A program made the position numbers and the translations under genes. Shown here piece after piece: positions 1 through 10,169 of a stretch of DNA of 64,000 nt. The notes beneath the pieces were generated by a model. It saw only the letters and a program-made list of their open reading frames with translations, was not told the DNA's origin and made no database searches. Location of the stretch: NCBI GenBank assembly GCA_947448415.1, contig CANFMT010000013.1, positions 1-64,000 of the forward strand. The letters run 5' to 3'. Source of the DNA: Burkholderiaceae bacterium (lineage in GTDB: Bacteria; Pseudomonadota; Gammaproteobacteria; Burkholderiales; Burkholderiaceae). Each line of letters begins with the position of its first letter. Within the stretch, counting starts at the first letter, position 1.

Positions 1-1368
1 GCTACCTTGATTGAAGATATTTCATCGGTCAAACAACTGCTCAGCGCCGCCGAAGCTAAGAATGAAACTGGCTTATCTGCCAAAGAAGCAGTTATTCAAG
101 AATTGCGTACTGCTTATGAGAATGCCCAAAAGACCAATGAAGAGTTAGAGCGTAGGTTGGTTTTGGAGATTGAAAATAGCTTGCAGCAGAAAGTCACATA
201 CCAATTTCAAGAAGCTCAATTGCAAGAATTACACGCCCTTAAGGAAGAGCTAATGCTCAAGGGTAGAGAGCTTTCATTTGTGATTGATTCGCAAAATACC
301 CTTGAATCTAATGGATTATTAAAAGCCACAGTAAGGGCGTTGGAGGATAAGGAGCGTGTAATAAATGAATTATCCTCTGCACTAAATGCCTATCGTGAAG
401 CATACGAGCGGTTAAGTATCTTTAAAAATAGAATTAATAAGTTAATTCAGTTAGAAAGCGTTAAAAATAGTTTGCGTAATTTTTGTAGGCCAAAAATTGG
501 TAATTTGTATCAACATGAACCAAGGGAAATTAATCTTAGCAGTTCTTATTATAGGAAAAGGAAGTTAACAAGTACCCCAAAATTATCAATTGTCACGCCA
601 TCGTTCAATCAAGGACATTTTATTGGTCGAACCATAGAAAGTATTTTGGATCAAAATTATGAGAATTTGGAATACATTATTCAAGATGGTGGTTCAGGCG
701 ATAGTACCGTTAGTGTTATACAAGGATATGATGATTTGCACGACATCACTTGGGAGTCCGTAAAAGATAATGGCCAGTCACATGCCTTAAATCTCGGATT
801 TAATAAGTGTTCTGGCGATGTTATGGCCTGGGTTAATTCTGATGATGTTCTTTTGCCAGGGGCGATAGAGACTGTAATTTCATACCTCAATAAACACCCA
901 GAAGTAGATGTGGTTTATGGCAATAGATTACTTATTGACGAATCTGATTTGATGATAGGGCGATGGATATTACCCGGTCATGATGATGAAGTATTAAGTT
1001 TTGCAGATTATGTACCTCAAGAAACTATGTTTTTCAGGCGGAGTATATGGGAGGCTAGCGGAGGGAAGATCGATGAGAATTTTAGGTTTGCAATGGACTG
1101 GGATCTAATTTTAAGATTTAGAGAGGCGGGTGCAAAATTTGCCCATATACCTCGATATATTGGAAGTTTTAGAATTCATGAAAGTCAAAAAACATCAGCA
1201 CAAATCAATGAAGTGGGAATGGGGGAGATGAATTTATTAAGAGAGAGGTGTCTTGGGCATGTTCCCGATCACACTGAAATTAACAAAAAAATTACACCAT
1301 TTTTAATTAAACATAAGATTAAGCACGCAAATTTAACATTTAAAGAATTTATAAGGAGAAGGTTGTGA
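1..1368 (+). CDS. Glycosyltransferase family 2 with N-terminal coiled-coil region (5' end truncated by window)
   Basis: Reading frame is open from base 1 (gct acc ttg ...); GT-A motifs SIVTPSFNQGHFIGRTIESIL, IIQDGGSGD, WVNSDDVLLPGA; E/Q/L-rich N-terminal part. Confidence 0.85.
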   Translation, partial: ATLIEDISSVKQLLSAAEAKNETGLSAKEAVIQELRTAYENAQKTNEELERRLVLEIENSLQQKVTYQFQEAQLQELHALKEELMLKGRELSFVIDSQNTLESNGLLKATVRALEDKERVINELSSALNAYREAYERLSIFKNRINKLIQLESVKNSLRNFCRPKIGNLYQHEPREINLSSSYYRKRKLTSTPKLSIVTPSFNQGHFIGRTIESILDQNYENLEYIIQDGGSGDSTVSVIQGYDDLHDITWESVKDNGQSHALNLGFNKCSGDVMAWVNSDDVLLPGAIETVISYLNKHPEVDVVYGNRLLIDESDLMIGRWILPGHDDEVLSFADYVPQETMFFRRSIWEASGGKIDENFRFAMDWDLILRFREAGAKFAHIPRYIGSFRIHESQKTSAQINEVGMGEMNLLRERCLGHVPDHTEINKKITPFLIKHKIKHANLTFKEFIRRRL

Positions 1369-1730
1369 GAAAGATTTTTATAGCATTAATTTTAGGTTCA
1401 TTGCTCTTAGTCGCTGCTTGTGCTCCAAAAGAAGTTGGGAGAAGTTATTATCCAAGCGGAAAATTAAAATCTGAAGCTGTAATAGTCAATGGATTATTGC
1501 AGGGCCCATCAACCATGTTTTATGAGAATGGGAAAAAGATGGGGGAGGCAAATTATGAAGGCGGTGTTCTCAATGGTAAATCCATCTCTTATTATGAAAA
1601 TGGAAAAATGAAGGGGGAGGCTGCATATAAATTTGGTGTATTAGATGGTGAAACAAAAAGCTGGAATGAAAATGGTGAATTAACGGGTACTGCCAAATTT
1701 GAAAATGGTTTAGATATTTCGAATAGGTGA
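1365..1730 (+). CDS. MORN/YwqK-type repeat lipoprotein
   Basis: Lipobox-like LLLVAAC; repeated YYENGKxKGEAxYxxGVLxG units; overlaps upstream stop. Confidence 0.7.
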   Translation: MRKIFIALILGSLLLVAACAPKEVGRSYYPSGKLKSEAVIVNGLLQGPSTMFYENGKKMGEANYEGGVLNGKSISYYENGKMKGEAAYKFGVLDGETKSWNENGELTGTAKFENGLDISNR

Positions 1731-1734
1731 TTTT

Positions 1735-4461
1735 TTGAATTCTTTATTTTTAATTTTAATAATATATGCGTGTCTGTTTTTAATAGGATTTTCATTTCTA
1801 AAATTAATAAAAAATTCAATATTATCTAAATATGAAATAATTCTGATTTCTCCCGCTTTTGGGCTCTCAATTTCTATTATATTAATTTTTATTTTAAGTA
1901 GACTTGGTCTTTCGGCTCAAAAAATAGCGAATTTTATTAACATTCCATTTCTAATTATGTTAATAATTTTACTATATTTTGAAACTAAGGTAATTATTAA
2001 AAATTATAGAAATATATTTTTATGCATAATTTTTATTTTAAGCATTATATCTTTGTTTGCTTGGCCAATTTATTATTATGATTTAAATTGGCTTAGTTAT
2101 TCAAATGATGATATGGGTAATTATTCATTAGCAGCCCAAAGATTATATGAAAAGGGCTATTACTCTCCAGTAGATATAAATTCCACACTATACGGAAAAT
2201 CTTATTCAGATATTTATTGGTATTTTCACGTATTCACAGGGGTAAGGCCAGGAAGTGACCTCTTTCTAGCGATTATATGGGCGCTAACAGGAATTAATGC
2301 TAATTTAATATTCATGCCAGCAGTTATAGCTTTAAACTTAGTTTTAATATCAGCAATGTCCTCTCTGGTACTAAGTTCAGGAGGCACTAAAAAAGCAGCA
2401 TCAATAGCTATTTTGCTTTTAGCTTTATCGCCTTTGAATACATTTGCAATGTTACAGCAACTCATTGGGCAAATTGGCGGCTTAATATTAATGATTTCTT
2501 CTATATTTTTTTTGAGAAATATAGATGGAAAAATTGAATTTATTCTACGAAATTCGCTCCCTATAGCAATATGCATTACAGCCTTGCTAATTTGGTATCC
2601 GGAGTTAACGCCATTTCTTTTTCTTGGATTTATTATTTATATAGTAGGAAATTACTTAAGTAAGAAAATAATCTGGATACCGTACCTAAAGCTTATTGCT
2701 GTAGCTGTAATATTTACACTAATACTTACTAATACTTATTTTATTGATTTTTTAAATTTTTTATTAATACAATCGAAAACTGGATTTACTAAGGATCTGT
2801 CGAGTTCTGTCAGCTTTCCGTATTTTATGTTACCAAGTGGTATTGCGGCATTTTGGGGGTTTTTATCATTTAGCCCTAATTATTTTGAGCCAATTTTATC
2901 TTTTACAATTTTTCTAGGAATATTTTATACAATATATTTCTTGGCTTTTGTAATTCCAACGCAAATAAAAAAGTTTAATTTTTTATCTTGTATTTTAATT
3001 ACCATGGCTATTATGGCGATATTATTATTTATCGAAAAAAGAGATTTTGCTTTATTTAAAGTTGTAATGTATATGCAGCCATTTTTTATTGGGATATTAG
3101 CAATTCATTGGGGTAAAAAAAATTGTAATAAATTTATATCAATACCATTATTGATTATTTTAATTACTGGAATGTTTATCAATCAACAACATTATATAAA
3201 AAAGAGTGTAAATGATTTTGGAATTGGCGTCCCAATGGGGTATCTATCAAACACTAGATTAGGTTACTATGAAATTTTAAAGCAGATGAGCTCAGCAAAG
3301 GAATACATATTAGACACTACAAATATAGTAAATGCTAAGTATCAGGCGCTAGCGTCCAAAGGAATTAGTATTTATTTTTCTTCAAGGCCAATGTTTTTTA
3401 ATATAAGCCCATCTGTTGATGATATTCAACAATATGATAATGAGCAGATATATAAAAATAAATTTAAAATCTTGAAGAATAAACTTATTTCTAATAAAGA
3501 TTTAAATTACATCACATTTATTAATCCTGCTGATCCATTTAATGCTGACAAACAAAAATTTCCTTTTAAATATGAGATAAACAGCTCAGAAAAAAATATT
3601 CTTTCATTTATACACTCCGATCTAGGAAATCACTACTACCTTGGTGATCCGAGATATATTGCTTATTACCCACCCGAACATGATCCAATGTTCATTGGAA
3701 AAAAATTTAATGCCTTAGGTCGATATATATTGTTCGAGGTAAAAAATAAATCAGAGAAGCCAAGAATTGTTTTTGATATAACCAGTACACTCAATAAGCA
3801 GGACAAAAGTAGCTTACCTAATCCCTTAGTCAATGAAAGTGAAGTTCCAATTATAGGTCGAGGATCCGCAAGAGTTAGTAGTGATAATTTTGAACTAAAA
3901 AAAATCGGTGATAATTATTTTTTAATGGTTGATATGAATAGGGAGCCGAAAAAATTTGCCATTAATAGATCTGGATTAATGAATTTATATAACAAAAATA
4001 TTAGCTTGGACTCAAGAAGGATTACTACTTTTGTAAGAGATATTTCATTGATAACAAAGATGGAATATGAGAAATTTAAAGTTAGAGAAATTAGAACTTT
4101 CCCAAAAGATCTACAAAATAAGTACCTAGAATACTCTGGAATATATGAAGATGGCTGGATCTCAGAAAATTCATTTTTTATTTTAGCCGCAGATAACAAA
4201 AGTGAATCTCTCAAATTATCAGGATTTATTCCGCTAATTAATGATAAAAAATTTAACCTAAATATTGACATAATAATCGATGGGAAGAAAATACATAGTA
4301 GTATTCTGGATATTGGAGAGTTTGATATTAGAATACCGAATATATCAACTGGAAAAAAGCAAAAAATTGTTATTAATTTCAGTAGCTCACAAATCCTTCC
4401 AGGTCTAGATGGAAGAATTATTTCAGCAAAAATTAAACATATAGGCTTTAATAATGATTAA
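1735..4461 (+). CDS. Large multi-pass membrane protein (possible polysaccharide glycosyltransferase/O-unit processing)
   Basis: 908-aa ORF, TTG start, many hydrophobic segments then soluble C-terminal region; very AT-rich; overlaps next GT gene. Confidence 0.65.
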   Translation: MNSLFLILIIYACLFLIGFSFLKLIKNSILSKYEIILISPAFGLSISIILIFILSRLGLSAQKIANFINIPFLIMLIILLYFETKVIIKNYRNIFLCIIFILSIISLFAWPIYYYDLNWLSYSNDDMGNYSLAAQRLYEKGYYSPVDINSTLYGKSYSDIYWYFHVFTGVRPGSDLFLAIIWALTGINANLIFMPAVIALNLVLISAMSSLVLSSGGTKKAASIAILLLALSPLNTFAMLQQLIGQIGGLILMISSIFFLRNIDGKIEFILRNSLPIAICITALLIWYPELTPFLFLGFIIYIVGNYLSKKIIWIPYLKLIAVAVIFTLILTNTYFIDFLNFLLIQSKTGFTKDLSSSVSFPYFMLPSGIAAFWGFLSFSPNYFEPILSFTIFLGIFYTIYFLAFVIPTQIKKFNFLSCILITMAIMAILLFIEKRDFALFKVVMYMQPFFIGILAIHWGKKNCNKFISIPLLIILITGMFINQQHYIKKSVNDFGIGVPMGYLSNTRLGYYEILKQMSSAKEYILDTTNIVNAKYQALASKGISIYFSSRPMFFNISPSVDDIQQYDNEQIYKNKFKILKNKLISNKDLNYITFINPADPFNADKQKFPFKYEINSSEKNILSFIHSDLGNHYYLGDPRYIAYYPPEHDPMFIGKKFNALGRYILFEVKNKSEKPRIVFDITSTLNKQDKSSLPNPLVNESEVPIIGRGSARVSSDNFELKKIGDNYFLMVDMNREPKKFAINRSGLMNLYNKNISLDSRRITTFVRDISLITKMEYEKFKVREIRTFPKDLQNKYLEYSGIYEDGWISENSFFILAADNKSESLKLSGFIPLINDKKFNLNIDIIIDGKKIHSSILDIGEFDIRIPNISTGKKQKIVINFSSSQILPGLDGRIISAKIKHIGFNND

Positions 4462-5407
4462 AAAAACAGATTTGTCAATTATTGTTCCAGTCTATAACGA
4501 AGAGCTTAATATAGGTCCATTTCTCGAGAGGCTTGAATTGGCCCTATCTTCAATAAATGTAAATTATGAAATAATTTTTGCATTGGATCCCTCACGCGAT
4601 AGAAGTGAGGAAATTATTTTGGAAGAAATAAAGCGTAATACTAATATAAGGTTACTCGCGTTTTCGCGAAGGTTTGGCCAGCCTGCTGCTACTATAGCCG
4701 GAATTTTAAACTGCATTGGAGATGCATGCGTAGTTATTGATGTTGACCTCCAAGATCCTCCAGAATTAATCATACCTATGTATGAACTTATGCAAACTGG
4801 ATACGACGTTGTGTATGCTAAGAGAAGAACTCGCAATGGAGAGACATTAATCAAAAAGTTAATTGCCCATGTCGGATATTTTTTAATTAACAAATTCAGT
4901 GATGTAAAAATTCCTCGTAACACTGGAGATTTTAGAATTATGTCTCGTCGTGTTTTGGAGCAACTTCGTGCACTTAACGAGTCTCATGGATTTCTGAGGG
5001 GTTTAGTAGCATATATTGGATTCAAACAAACTTTTATTGAATATGATCGTGACGCAAGATTTTCAGGTAGGGGTAACTATAATCGCTTGGTAGGTTCTTT
5101 GAAAATCGGTCTTAACGGCTTAATTAGTTTTAGTTCAAAACCGCTTTTTGTCATGTCTATTACAGGCTTCCTTCTCGCGGGGGCAAGTTTTCTTCTTGGT
5201 GGGTGGTATTTCCTCCAAAAAATCTTAGGATTTAATCTTACACCTGGGCTCTCGACTACTGTTTTGCTCATCTCTTTTTTCTCTGGAGTTCAGCTTTTAG
5301 GGCTTGGGTTGATAGGTGAATATGTTGGGCGAATTTACGATGAAGTAAAACGCAGGCCTATGTATATTATTGATAAAAAAATTAATTTTAATGATGATTT
5401 TAAGTAA
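4454..5407 (+). CDS. Glycosyltransferase family 2 (DPM1/ArnC-like, with C-terminal TM helices)
   Basis: LSIIVPVYNEELNIGPFLERL, VVIDVDLQDPPELI, SRRFGQPAATIAG. Confidence 0.88.
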   Translation: MIKKTDLSIIVPVYNEELNIGPFLERLELALSSINVNYEIIFALDPSRDRSEEIILEEIKRNTNIRLLAFSRRFGQPAATIAGILNCIGDACVVIDVDLQDPPELIIPMYELMQTGYDVVYAKRRTRNGETLIKKLIAHVGYFLINKFSDVKIPRNTGDFRIMSRRVLEQLRALNESHGFLRGLVAYIGFKQTFIEYDRDARFSGRGNYNRLVGSLKIGLNGLISFSSKPLFVMSITGFLLAGASFLLGGWYFLQKILGFNLTPGLSTTVLLISFFSGVQLLGLGLIGEYVGRIYDEVKRRPMYIIDKKINFNDDFK

Positions 5408-5484
5408 AAAATCTTTGTATTTAATATTTCACGATTTATGCTATAAAACTATAAATCGCTTTATATTCTGTTATTAAAAATAAA

Positions 5485-6222
5485 ATGAAAAAAAATAAAC
5501 CAAATGAAAGCGGCCAAACAAAAAAATCAGCTGAAAAAAATGCCGATTTTTTTCTTAACAATTATGAAGAATATAGAGATAATGTAAATTCATTAGACTC
5601 CTATGCTGCAATGTCCTTGGCATTAAGTGAAGAGCTGGGTTCGGTGAATTATTTATTGGATATAGGTAATGGGGGTGTATTTGACTACAAAACCTCTTCT
5701 ATTAATAAAATTGTGGGTTTAGATTTATTTTTAGACAAGCTTCCTGGGGGTGCCCAAATTCCTAAAAATGTTGAAATGATTCAAGGAAGTGCTTTGAATA
5801 TTCCTGCTAACCTTAATGGATTTGATACTGTAGTTATGGTGATGTTGATTCATCATTTGGTTGGTACTTCAGTATTTGACTGCATAGAAAATATTAAGAG
5901 AGCGATATCTGAGGCATATAGAGTTTTAAGCCCTGGTGGTAAGCTTGTGATTATGGAGTCGTGTGTTCCAGAATGGTTTTATAAATTTGAAAAGGTTGTA
6001 TATAAGCCCGCATCATTCCTAATAGAAAAATTAATTAATCATCCACCCACCCTTCAGTACCCATCGGCATTTTTAGTAAGCTTGATAGATGAGGCGGGTT
6101 TCGAAAACATTTCCAGTAATAATATTCCGCTTGGTAAATATATTTTGCAATTTGGTATTAAGTGCCCAACTTGGGTTACTCCTGTTCAGCCAGTGTTATT
6201 TTCCGCAATAAAACCTCGATAA
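5485..6222 (+). CDS. Class I SAM-dependent methyltransferase
   Basis: YLLDIGNGGVFD, AYRVLSPGGKLVIMES motifs. Confidence 0.75.
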   Translation: MKKNKPNESGQTKKSAEKNADFFLNNYEEYRDNVNSLDSYAAMSLALSEELGSVNYLLDIGNGGVFDYKTSSINKIVGLDLFLDKLPGGAQIPKNVEMIQGSALNIPANLNGFDTVVMVMLIHHLVGTSVFDCIENIKRAISEAYRVLSPGGKLVIMESCVPEWFYKFEKVVYKPASFLIEKLINHPPTLQYPSAFLVSLIDEAGFENISSNNIPLGKYILQFGIKCPTWVTPVQPVLFSAIKPR

Positions 6223-6260
6223 TTTTCAAGTAATTACAATGTCTTTTATTCAGCATATAT

Positions 6261-6323
6261 TTGACAACATAACAAATTAAATTTTCTATATTTCCTTGAC
6301 ATGTTTTTAGGCATTCTTAATAC
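6261..6323 (+). promoter_or_regulatory. Putative sigma70 promoter region of the heptose-type operon
   Basis: Two TTGACA hexamers (6261 and 6296); the second is followed after 16 nt by TAATAC (6318-6323), upstream of the ATG at 6376. Confidence 0.4.
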
Positions 6324-6375
6324 CATCTTCCACATTAATATTTGTTGATTTTTTATTTTTTTAGGTTTTCAAACC

Positions 6376-7341
6376 ATGAATTCATTTCGAAGTTATTTGG
6401 TTACTGGCTGCGCCGGCTTTATAGGTAGCACTTTAGTGGACCGGCTTTTGTTGGGTGGGCATGAAGTTATCGGCATTGATAATTTTTCAACCGGACAGCG
6501 TCGCTTCTTGGAGTGGGCTCTTAAGAGTCCCAATTTTAAATTAATAGAAACTGATCTTCTAGATCTAGATTCCTTGAAAATGGCTTTTGCTGGTGGAGAG
6601 ATGGTGTTTCATTTGGCTGCTAATGCAGATGTTCGCTTTGGTACGGATCACCCTCGGAGAGATTTAGAGCAAAACACGATTGCAACATATAACGTTCTTG
6701 AGGCAATGCGCGCCAATGGGATCAAAAAGATTGCATTCTCTTCAACGGGCTCTGTGTATGGCGAGGCAGTCGTAATACCAACCCCTGAGGATGGTCCATT
6801 TCCGATTCAAACCTCCCTCTATGGCGCATCTAAAGCTGCTTGTGAGGGCCTCATTTCTGCTTATTGCGAGGGGTTTGGTTTTCAGTCTTGGATTTTCCGT
6901 TTTGTCTCCATTCTTGGCGAGCGTTATACCCATGGGCATATCTTTGATTTTTATCAAAAACTGATGAAAGACCCAACTCAATTAGAGGTATTGGGAAATG
7001 GTAAGCAGCGTAAGTCTTACTTATATGTCCAAGACTGCATTGATGCAATATTGGTAGCGACTCAAAAGGCGCAAGATAAGGTAAATATTTTCAATTTAGG
7101 TGTGGATGGCTATTGTGAAGTGAACAATTCCATTGGGTGGATTTCTAAAGAGCTTGGTGTGGCTCCAGAGCTTAAATATACGGGCGGTGAGCGTGGATGG
7201 ATTGGTGATAACCCTTTTATTTTCTTAGATACGCAAAAAATAAATTCCCTGGGATGGAAGCCAAAGGTTTCTATCGAAGAGGGTGTCATTAAGACAGTGG
7301 AATATTTACGAGCAAATGAATGGGTATTTGAGGCACGCTGA
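6376..7341 (+). CDS. NAD-dependent epimerase/dehydratase (UDP-glucose 4-epimerase-like)
   Basis: VTGCAGFIGSTLVDRLL Rossmann motif; SSTGSVYGE and YGASKAACE (YxxxK). Confidence 0.88.
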   Translation: MNSFRSYLVTGCAGFIGSTLVDRLLLGGHEVIGIDNFSTGQRRFLEWALKSPNFKLIETDLLDLDSLKMAFAGGEMVFHLAANADVRFGTDHPRRDLEQNTIATYNVLEAMRANGIKKIAFSSTGSVYGEAVVIPTPEDGPFPIQTSLYGASKAACEGLISAYCEGFGFQSWIFRFVSILGERYTHGHIFDFYQKLMKDPTQLEVLGNGKQRKSYLYVQDCIDAILVATQKAQDKVNIFNLGVDGYCEVNNSIGWISKELGVAPELKYTGGERGWIGDNPFIFLDTQKINSLGWKPKVSIEEGVIKTVEYLRANEWVFEAR

Positions 7342-8195
7342 TGACTTCACGATTGGGTCTAATCACTGGCGCTTCAAGAGGTCTGGGCGCGCACCTCGCA
7401 AGTAGATTTTGGCACGCTGGGTGGAGTTTGGTGTTGGTGGCACGCGATGAGTGTGCTCTTATTAGTGCTTGTGACGCATTCGAAGATAGACCTTCACAGA
7501 CCCTTGAATTGGTTTCATGTGACCTTGCATCCAACGATCAAATTAAAAAACTGTCAATTTCCCTTAAAGAAAAATATCAGTTCTTAGATCTTCTGATTAA
7601 TAATGCCGCAATTCAGGGTCCGATTGGGCTTCTGGAGAAGAATGATTTTGATGATTGGATTGGGGCCTTACAAATTAATTTATTGGCGCCGATTTTGCTC
7701 TGCAAGGAGCTTATTCCACTGCTAAACCATGGGTCAAATGCATCGATCATTAATCTATCTGGCGGCGGTGCTACTGGGCCTAGGCCAAACTTTAGCTCTT
7801 ACGCATCATCAAAAGCAGCTTTAGTGCGATTTAGCGAGACCCTTGCTGATGAGTTAAAGCCTCAAAATATTAGAGTCAATTGCATAGCTCCGGGGGCTAT
7901 GAAAACCGATATGCTTGAAGAGGTCTTGGTATCTTTTGGGAATGCAGGTGAACGCGAGCTAGAAATAGCAAAAAAAGTATTTTCTGAGGGTGGCGCATCC
8001 ATGGATAGGGTTGCTGATCTTGCCCTCTTTTTATCTGATGGTGCAAGCAAAGGCATTACAGGAAAGTTGATCAGTGCTGTATGGGATAACTGGGAGGAGT
8101 GGCCTAATCATATTGAATCACTGGATAAGAGTGATGCCTATACTTTGAGGCGAATAGTGGGCCGCGACCGTGGTTTTAATTGGGGCGATAAATGA
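7341..8195 (+). CDS. SDR family oxidoreductase
   Basis: GLITGASRGLGAHLA, NNAA, YASSKAAL; start overlaps upstream stop (TGATG). Confidence 0.87.
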   Translation: MTSRLGLITGASRGLGAHLASRFWHAGWSLVLVARDECALISACDAFEDRPSQTLELVSCDLASNDQIKKLSISLKEKYQFLDLLINNAAIQGPIGLLEKNDFDDWIGALQINLLAPILLCKELIPLLNHGSNASIINLSGGGATGPRPNFSSYASSKAALVRFSETLADELKPQNIRVNCIAPGAMKTDMLEEVLVSFGNAGERELEIAKKVFSEGGASMDRVADLALFLSDGASKGITGKLISAVWDNWEEWPNHIESLDKSDAYTLRRIVGRDRGFNWGDK

Positions 8196-9202
8196 GTGGT
8201 ATTAGGGATATATTTGGCATAGGTATTATTGGCTGCGGATTAATTGGTAAAAAAAGAGCTAGCTCTTTGGGAGCTCAAGGAAAATTGCTTGCCTGCGCTG
8301 ACATTGATTTAAGTAGGGCTCAAAGTTTGGCTTTGCCGCATGATGCTGTCGCCCTTGATAATTGGCGGGATCTATTGATTCGAACCGATATCGATATTGT
8401 TATTGTTTCAACACTACATGATTCTCTTGCCGAAATTACATTGGCCGCCATTAATGCTGGCAAGCATGTTTTGGTAGAAAAGCCTGCTGCAAGATCAGCT
8501 GAAGAATTGGTTCCAGTAATTGCTGCAGCTAAAAAATCCGATATCAAAGTTCATGTGGGATTTAATCACCGCTATCACCGCAGTTTGCAGAAGGCCAAGG
8601 AAATCGTGAGCTCAGGCATATTGGGTGAATTGATGTTTGTTCGCGCTCGTTATGGTCATGGTGCTAGGATTGGTTACGACAAAGAGTGGCGCGCTGATCC
8701 TAAGCTTTCTGGGGGTGGTGAGCTTATAGATCAGGGGCCTCATCTGATTGATCTCTCACGTTGGTTTCTAGGAGACTTTTCTGAGGTGCAAGGGTTTGCC
8801 CATACCTACTATTGGGATATGCCAGTTGATGACAATGGCTTTATGCTGCTAAAAACCCCAAAGAAACAAACGGCATTTTTGCATGCGTCTTGCACGGAAT
8901 GGAAAAATCTCTTTTCTATGGAAATTTATGGCAAAGATGGTAAGTTAGATTTATCTGGGCTAGGCGGTAGCTATGGTTTAGAAAAGTTAACTTATTACAA
9001 GATGCTTCCTCAGATGGGCCCACCAGAAACAACATCCTGGGAGTACCCAATGGCTGATGATTCATGGGCAGTAGAAATGGCAGAGTTCTATCAAGATATT
9101 CTTTTGGATCGCGAGCCAGCTGCAGGTCTCAATGATGCCTATCAAGCATTAAAAATTATTGATCAAATTTATAAGGATTCTGGTTATGATCATTGCGCGT
9201 AG
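8192..9202 (+). CDS. Gfo/Idh/MocA family oxidoreductase
   Basis: GIIGCGLIGKKRA, GKHVLVEKPAA, GELIDQGPHLIDL; ATGA overlap with upstream gene. Confidence 0.88.
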   Translation: MSGIRDIFGIGIIGCGLIGKKRASSLGAQGKLLACADIDLSRAQSLALPHDAVALDNWRDLLIRTDIDIVIVSTLHDSLAEITLAAINAGKHVLVEKPAARSAEELVPVIAAAKKSDIKVHVGFNHRYHRSLQKAKEIVSSGILGELMFVRARYGHGARIGYDKEWRADPKLSGGGELIDQGPHLIDLSRWFLGDFSEVQGFAHTYYWDMPVDDNGFMLLKTPKKQTAFLHASCTEWKNLFSMEIYGKDGKLDLSGLGGSYGLEKLTYYKMLPQMGPPETTSWEYPMADDSWAVEMAEFYQDILLDREPAAGLNDAYQALKIIDQIYKDSGYDHCA

Positions 9203-10169
9203 CCCACTTCGAATTACTCTTGGTGGCGGTGGAACGGACTTAGCTTCTTACTATGAAGATCATGAAGGCTTTTTAATTGCAGCCGCTATTGATAAGTATG
9301 TGTACGTCACTGTAATGCGTCCTTTTACCGAGGGGATATACCTGAAGTATTCACAACTAGAGCATGTGGATAAGGTTGAGCAAGTACAGCATCCCATTAT
9401 TCGAGAAGCATTAGGGTTGATGGATTTTCGTACCCCTCAAGTTGAGATCACTACTTTAGCTGATATCCCTGCGGGAACAGGTTTGGGGTCTTCAGGAAGC
9501 TTTACTACGGCATTGCTCAAAGCGCTTTACACCCATCGCAAGCGTCATATTCACCAAGAAGAATTGGCTGAGCTAGCTTGTCATATAGAAATAGATCGAT
9601 TGGGTGAGCCAATTGGCAAGCAAGATCAATATATTGCTGCAGTGGGTGGTTTAACCTGCTTTACTTTTCATAAAGATGGAAAAGTAACTGCAGTGCCTTT
9701 AAAGATCAGCATGCAAACTATGTTTGATTTAGAGGATAACTTACTACTCTTTTTTACTGGATTCTCTAGAAGCGCTAGCGGAATTTTGAAAGATCAAAAA
9801 GTAAAGTCGCAGCAAAATGATGCTGACATGATCGCTAATTTGCATTATGTGAAAGATCTTGGGCTTCGCAGTAAGTTAGCACTTGAAGAGGGTAATACAG
9901 CTTTGTTTGGTGAACTCATGCATGAACACTGGGAGCATAAGAAACGTCGTTCTGGTGGGATGAGTAATCCGCAAATTGACGAGTGGTATGAGTTGGCAAT
10001 GAATAATGGCGCCATTGGCGGTAAGTTGGTAGGTGCTGGCGGCGGTGGCTTTTTAATGTTTATGGCAAAAGACCGCAACCAATTACGCAAAGTGATGACT
10101 GGTGCCGGCCTTGAAGAAGTGCGCTTTAAGTTTGATTTTGAGGGCGCTAAAGTAATGATGTCCTCTTAA
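9186..10169 (+). CDS. hddA: GHMP kinase, D-glycero-alpha-D-manno-heptose-7-phosphate kinase-like
   Basis: IIARSPLRITLGGGGTDLASYY and GTGLGSSGSFTTALLKAL; ORF track starts at 9159 but ATG at 9186 matches the family N-terminus. Confidence 0.75.
   Translation: MIIARSPLRITLGGGGTDLASYYEDHEGFLIAAAIDKYVYVTVMRPFTEGIYLKYSQLEHVDKVEQVQHPIIREALGLMDFRTPQVEITTLADIPAGTGLGSSGSFTTALLKALYTHRKRHIHQEELAELACHIEIDRLGEPIGKQDQYIAAVGGLTCFTFHKDGKVTAVPLKISMQTMFDLEDNLLLFFTGFSRSASGILKDQKVKSQQNDADMIANLHYVKDLGLRSKLALEEGNTALFGELMHEHWEHKKRRSGGMSNPQIDEWYELAMNNGAIGGKLVGAGGGGFLMFMAKDRNQLRKVMTGAGLEEVRFKFDFEGAKVMMSS

Noticed and set aside
2226-2576. 116-aa - strand ORF inside the 908-aa membrane protein gene
   Set aside because: Antisense to a long, coherent membrane-protein frame; no independent support.
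2718-2745. CTAATACTTACTAATACTTA direct repeat
   Set aside because: Only two short copies inside an AT-rich coding region; not a credible phase-variation tract.
5435-5461. CGATTTAT...ATAAATCG hairpin before the methyltransferase
   Set aside because: Weak A/T-rich 8-bp stem without clear U-tract in a very AT-rich region; not confidently a terminator.
9159-9185. Upstream start of the GHMP kinase ORF
   Set aside because: ATG at 9186 fits the conserved IIARSPLRITLGGGGTD N-terminus; earlier residues look untranslated.
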